From Actinobacteria bacterium 13_1_20CM_4_69_9 (lineage in GTDB: Bacteria > Actinomycetota > Thermoleophilia > Gaiellales > Gaiellaceae): 15,598 nt of DNA. Each line of letters opens with the position of its first letter. The stretch's first letter is position 1. The stretch spans positions 1-15,598 of the forward strand of contig MNJC01000113.1 of the NCBI GenBank assembly GCA_001920085.1. Reading direction: 5' to 3'. The notes under the pieces were generated by a model that was not told the origin of the DNA, made no database searches, and saw only the letters and a program-made list of their open reading frames with translations. Below are positions 12,863-15,598 of the stretch, piece by piece. The translations under genes were made by a program, and so were the position numbers.

Positions 12863-13935
12863 TGCCGGACTTCGTGGGCGGCCTCGAGTTGTCCGGTGCG
12901 TTCTATTTCGAGGCGGTTGCGCCGCTCGTCGGTGATGTCCCACATGCCGCGGGGTTGCTTGGCTGGGGGTCTGATGTGCTCGGGTTCGACACGAGCCGTT
13001 CGACTGACCACGGTTGGGGGCCGCGCTTGCAGGTCTTCGTCGGTGCGGACCATGTGCCCGTGCTTCGGGATGTGATCGAGGCGGGACTCCCGGACGAGTT
13101 TCGCGGCTGGCCGACGCGCTTCGGCTGGGACGATGTGGCCGTCTCGCATCACGTCGAGATCGCTTCACTCGACGACTGGCTTCGCGACCGGCTCGGGTTC
13201 AACCCTTCCGAGGGCGTGCCGCTCCGAGACTGGTTGAGCACACCTCAGGAGATCCTGCTCGAGCTCACAGCGGGGGCCGTGTTCCACGACGACGTCGGCG
13301 AGCTCGCTGCCGTGAGGGAGGCTTTGGCCTGGTATCCGGACCAGGTATGGCTGTGGTTGCTCGCGTGCCAGTGGCGCCGGATCGACCAAGAGGAGCCTTT
13401 CGTCGGCCGCACTGCGGAGGTCGGCGACGATCTTGGTTCACGCGTGGTCGCGGCACGACTCGTTCGCGATCTGATGCGGTTGAGCTTCCTCTTGGAACGC
13501 CGCTACGCGCCGTACAGCAAATGGTTGGGATCGGCGTTCGCCAAGCTCGATTCCCACGCAGAGATTGGCACTGCTCTCGGGGAGGTCCTCGCCGCGGATG
13601 ACTATGACGAGCGCGAGGCTGCGCTTGTCACTGCCGTTGAAGCGCTCGCCGCACGGCACAACGCGCTCGGAGTCACGTCGCGGGTCGACTCGACGGTACG
13701 CCTCTTTCACGGACGGCCTTTCCGCGTCCTCGGCTCTGGCCGGCTCGTCGATGCCTGCCTCGCGGGCGTGACCGATCCTTGGCTGAAGTCCTTACCTCTG
13801 GTTGGTGCGATCGATCAGTTCGTCGATTCAACCGACGTGCTGAGCTACCCACAACGCTTTCGCGAGCTCTGCAACATCTACCCGCGCTGGGCGAAGCCGA
13901 AGGAGTCGAGCGCCGACAGACATCGTCACGACTGA
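12862..13935 (+). CDS. DUF4037 domain protein, nucleotidyltransferase-like
   Basis: A 357-residue cytoplasmic protein. The N-terminal part is a nucleotidyltransferase-like fold: LGWGSDVLGFDTSRSTDHGW (33-52) contains the GSD motif (G36-S37-D38) and a later DhD-like position (D49-H50-G51). The C-terminal DUF4037 block (WYPDQVWLWLLACQWRRIDQ, then RVVAARLVRDLMRLSFLLER and RRYAPYSKWLGSAF) is well conserved. Relatives as I recall them read STDHDWGP, so the second metal-binding Asp is Gly here (codon GGT). If the recollection is right, catalysis may be lost or altered. The family function is unknown; nucleotide transfer to small molecules or proteins is inferred. Start ATG 12862 matches the family N-terminus, and the stop overlaps the next ATG by one base. 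More T/G-ending codons (GGT, GTT, TTG) appear than in the neighbouring housekeeping genes. Confidence 0.88.
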   Translation: MPDFVGGLELSGAFYFEAVAPLVGDVPHAAGLLGWGSDVLGFDTSRSTDHGWGPRLQVFVGADHVPVLRDVIEAGLPDEFRGWPTRFGWDDVAVSHHVEIASLDDWLRDRLGFNPSEGVPLRDWLSTPQEILLELTAGAVFHDDVGELAAVREALAWYPDQVWLWLLACQWRRIDQEEPFVGRTAEVGDDLGSRVVAARLVRDLMRLSFLLERRYAPYSKWLGSAFAKLDSHAEIGTALGEVLAADDYDEREAALVTAVEALAARHNALGVTSRVDSTVRLFHGRPFRVLGSGRLVDACLAGVTDPWLKSLPLVGAIDQFVDSTDVLSYPQRFRELCNIYPRWAKPKESSADRHRHD

Positions 13936-14372
13936 TGCCGGCGACGCTCCCTGTGGTCGTCAGTCCGCTCCGAACGGTGCTGAAACGCGACGGGGTCGAC
14001 GTGGTGCTCGTAAGCGTCGAGGTGTGGCCAGACGAGGTGGTTGTGCGCGCCCGTGGTGTGCCGAGCAGGCGAACAGCGGGGCTCGAGCGTGAGTTCAGCG
14101 AGGGGCTTCAGGAATGGCACGAGCGAAGTGCAGATCGGGACCTGGTGCCTCGCCAGCCGGCCGAGAGAATCTTCGACCTGGATGTGTCGGTCGCGGATGA
14201 TGCCGGCACCGTTTACTCACCCTCGGGCTCTGCGCGAGGTGGCAGCGGCACGATGTTCCGAGCGGAGTGGGCATTTCAGCCTGGGCCGTCCGAGGCCGCT
14301 CGATCACTCGTCGTTCGAATCGACGACTCTGAAACCGGCATCGAGCTCAAAGCAGGCCGGTATCAGCGATGA
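13935..14372 (+). CDS. 145-residue protein of unknown function coupled to the DUF4037 gene
   Basis: It begins MPATLPVVVSPLRTVLKRDG at an ATG that shares a base with the upstream TGA (TGATG, 13933-13937), which makes this start preferable to in-frame codons inside the upstream gene. The sequence looks like an all-beta protein: strands around VDVVLVSVEVWPDEVVVRAR, RIFDLDVSVADDAGTVYSPS, GTMFRAEWAFQPG and AARSLVVRIDDSE. The pattern DDxGTxYxxxGxxxGGSGxxxRxEWxFxP followed by a hydrophobic strand recurs, as I recall, in uncharacterised actinobacterial proteins that look like immunoglobulin-like sandwiches. No signal peptide or helix is visible. Coupling suggests a functional tie to the DUF4037 protein, of unknown nature. 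Confidence 0.72.
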   Translation: MPATLPVVVSPLRTVLKRDGVDVVLVSVEVWPDEVVVRARGVPSRRTAGLEREFSEGLQEWHERSADRDLVPRQPAERIFDLDVSVADDAGTVYSPSGSARGGSGTMFRAEWAFQPGPSEAARSLVVRIDDSETGIELKAGRYQR

Positions 14373-14407
14373 GAGCCGTGTCGAAGTAAGAACGTGCTTA
14401 TCGCCTA

Positions 14408-14449
14408 GGCGCCGAAGCGCCGTCCGGCATCAGCCGTGCGACCGCTGAT
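14408..14449. terminator. Possible bidirectional terminator hairpins between convergent genes
   Basis: The 90-bp gap between the convergent 145-residue protein gene and the SnoaL-like gene holds two hairpins: GGCGC-CGAA-GCGCC (14408-14421), and ATCAGC/GCTGAT arms with a 9-base loop (14429-14449). Neither has a T-tract, so intrinsic termination is uncertain. Nothing else is seen in this gap. Confidence 0.4.
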
Positions 14450-14462
14450 CGCGATACCGGGT

Positions 14463-14891
14463 TCACCATTTCGCCTCGACCGGCGAGAGAATGTCACCGT
14501 GACGGTGGACGATTCTCCACTGTCCGTCCTCGCGTCGATAGATCTGCGTTGCGCGCAGTGTCATCCCCTGGTCTTCGCCGTCGACCAGCCGCGCGTAGTG
14601 CTCCAACTCGACGCTGAACGCAAGATCTTCGGCGACGTAGGTCACAAGGTTCTCCGCGCTCCAGCTGTCAAAGCTCTGCGTCTTCGAGGCCGCCGAGAGC
14701 AGTTCGCTCACTGCATCGAATCCGACGTGGTAGCCGCCGATCGCGGCCATGACCGTTACGTCGTCGGCCCGTGACCACAGCGCCAAGAGTCGCTCCGGGT
14801 GACCCCGGCTCTGCTGAGTGAGCGCCTCGTGGCAGCGACCGATGAACGCGCGTACTTCAGCCATCGAGTTTGGGTCAGAAACGTTGGTCAT
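14463..14891 (-). CDS. SnoaL-like / NTF2-fold protein (ketosteroid-isomerase-like)
   Basis: A 142-residue soluble protein of the NTF2-like alpha+beta barrel. Characteristic parts are AEVRAFIGRCHEALTQQSRG (N-terminal helices), LLALWSRADDVTVMAAIGGY (about 40-59) followed by HVGFDAV (the G-x-D/W turn) and C-terminal strands ATQIYRREDGQWRIVHRHGD (about 116-135). The C-terminal xYRREDGxWRIVHRH motif is typical of the SnoaL_3/DUF4440 branch. Such proteins act as isomerases, hydrolases or ligand binders; substrate is unknown. ATG 14891 is fixed by a strong Shine-Dalgarno (GGAGGA, minus strand). The gene follows the DHA2 pump by 35 bp on the same strand, so the two are probably co-transcribed. An open frame continues upstream into the pump gene but in a different reading frame and is not protein-like. 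Confidence 0.88.
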   Translation of the reverse strand: MTNVSDPNSMAEVRAFIGRCHEALTQQSRGHPERLLALWSRADDVTVMAAIGGYHVGFDAVSELLSAASKTQSFDSWSAENLVTYVAEDLAFSVELEHYARLVDGEDQGMTLRATQIYRREDGQWRIVHRHGDILSPVEAKW

Positions 14892-14898
14892 CGCGATC

Positions 14899-14904
14899 TC
14901 CTCC
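14899..14904 (-). promoter_or_regulatory. Shine-Dalgarno of the SnoaL-like gene
   Basis: GGAGGA on the minus strand, seven bases before ATG 14891, decides the start. Confidence 0.75.
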
Positions 14905-14926
14905 GTTCTTGAAGGGTGAACTTGGC

Positions 14927-15598
14927 TTACGCCTGCGCCGGCTCGGGAGCCGGCACTGGGCCCCCGCCGGCCACGAAGTCCCGCGACCGCACCAGCGCAT
15001 ACCCCGCCACGGAGCCCACCGCCGCCACGGCGACGCTCACCAGTGCGATCGTGTTGAAGCCCGTCACGAACGCGTGGTGCGCGGCGTGCACCACCTTGTC
15101 GCGGTCGGCGGGCGGCACCGCCTGCAAGGCGCGCCCGGTCCCGCCTGACGCGACAGCCCGCGAAAGCTCGTGGACGTGCGACGACGCGGACGTGCCCGAG
15201 ACCAGCGGGGTGAGCGTCGACTGGATCTTCGACTGAAAGATCGAACCGAGGCCGGCGATACCGGTGGCGAGCCCGAGCTGGCGAGCCGTGTTGTTCGCGC
15301 CCGACGCCATGCCGCTCAGCTGTGGGCGGACCACGCCAACGGCGGTCGAGGCCAGCCCGGGGGTGGCCAGGCCTATCCCGATGCCGGCCAGGATCTGGCC
15401 GGGCAGCAGCGCGGTCCACCCGGACGAGTCGGACAGGTTCCCCATCAGCAGCAGCCCGACCGTCACGAACGCGAGCCCCGTCCCGAGCAGCAGCCGCACC
15501 GGCACGCGTGCCGTCAGCCGGCCGCTCACCGGCGAGACGAACAGAATCGGCCCGGTGACCGGCAACGACCGCAGCCCCGCCTCAAACGGCGAGAAGCC
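14927..15598 (-). CDS. DHA2-type MFS multidrug transporter, C-terminal part (cut by window edge)
   Basis: The C-terminal 223 residues of a drug:H+ antiporter of the 14-helix EmrB/QacA group; the frame stays open to the window edge (reading GFSPFEAGLRSLPVTGPILF at the edge). GxLxxLP-type and SPVSGRLTAR segments, helices at LLGTGLAFVTVGLLLMG and ALLPGQILAGIGIGLATPGL, and the family signature SGMASGANNTARQLGLATGI are visible. A polar extracytoplasmic loop (QSTLTPLVSGTSASSHVHEL) and a final helix FNTIALVSVAVAAVGSVAGY follow, ending in a Pro/Ala tail. It pumps hydrophobic drugs or metabolites outward; substrate unknown. The true N-terminus lies beyond 15598. Confidence 0.93.
   Translation of the reverse strand, partial: GFSPFEAGLRSLPVTGPILFVSPVSGRLTARVPVRLLLGTGLAFVTVGLLLMGNLSDSSGWTALLPGQILAGIGIGLATPGLASTAVGVVRPQLSGMASGANNTARQLGLATGIAGLGSIFQSKIQSTLTPLVSGTSASSHVHELSRAVASGGTGRALQAVPPADRDKVVHAAHHAFVTGFNTIALVSVAVAAVGSVAGYALVRSRDFVAGGGPVPAPEPAQA

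Noticed and set aside
14892..15419. Upstream extension of the SnoaL-like frame on the minus strand
   Set aside because: The extension is an out-of-frame, Arg-rich reading of the DHA2 gene; the SD before ATG 14891 and the family length (about 140 residues) fix the start.
1..15598. CRISPR array, insertion sequence, att site or replication origin
   Set aside because: No regularly spaced repeats, transposase or integrase motifs, flanking target duplications or DnaA-box clusters were seen on reading either strand.

Overview
The window is GC-rich and very compact, with frequent GTG starts and many genes lacking a ribosome-binding site. Those genes instead carry a TANNNT-like hexamer about 6-7 bases before the start codon, which suggests leaderless transcription. 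Together with the protein repertoire (an actinobacterial-type FtsX permease of about 850 residues, DUF4037, MmcQ/YjbR, a free-standing MshEN domain and a short LPxREALS-type peptide), this points to a high-GC actinobacterium. A Thermoleophilia/Gaiellales/Solirubrobacterales-like lineage is an inference from composition and protein style, not a measured placement. No rRNA, tRNA, CRISPR array, insertion sequence or phage gene was recognised.

Layout. (1-238, -) is the N-terminus of glutamyl-tRNA synthetase. (239-470) is a non-coding divergent spacer packed with strong hairpins. (471-2301, +) holds endonuclease IV overlapped by an MFS transporter that seems to have lost about two membrane helices. 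(2273-2692, -) is a nine-cysteine protein of unknown function. (2764-3663, +) is a Ca2+/H+ antiporter that seems to lack the helix after its first GNAxE motif. (3738-7066, +) is an ABC exporter pair (MacB-type ATPase plus FtsX-like permease). (7035-8078, -) is L-threonine aldolase. (8157-8675, +) is a stand-alone MshEN (GspE N-terminal) domain, a candidate c-di-GMP receptor. (8663-10105, -) is a GH13 alpha-glucosidase-type enzyme, divergent from rlmN (10128-11138, +) with only 22 bp between the preferred starts. (11151-12419, -) holds a 61-residue acidic peptide with its own promoter, a GNAT acetyltransferase and a small lipoprotein. (12495-14372, +) holds an MmcQ/YjbR protein, a 13-codon mini-ORF, a DUF4037 nucleotidyltransferase-like protein and a 145-residue unknown, all joined by TGATG stop/start overlaps. 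(14463-15598, -) holds a DHA2-type MFS pump, cut by the window edge, followed by a SnoaL/NTF2-like protein.

Most genes are ordinary housekeeping or transport functions in short units. Genuine operons are likely for the ABC pair, the mmcQ-DUF4037-145 aa chain, the DHA2-SnoaL pair and possibly lipoprotein-GNAT. The points most worth a second look are the free-standing MshEN protein, the hairpin cluster upstream of gltX/nfo, the two adjacent transporters with apparent in-frame losses, the TGATG relay with a mini-ORF, the 61-residue peptide with a leaderless promoter, and the tiny bidirectional promoter between the GH13 gene and rlmN. No complete new multi-gene system could be demonstrated from sequence alone.
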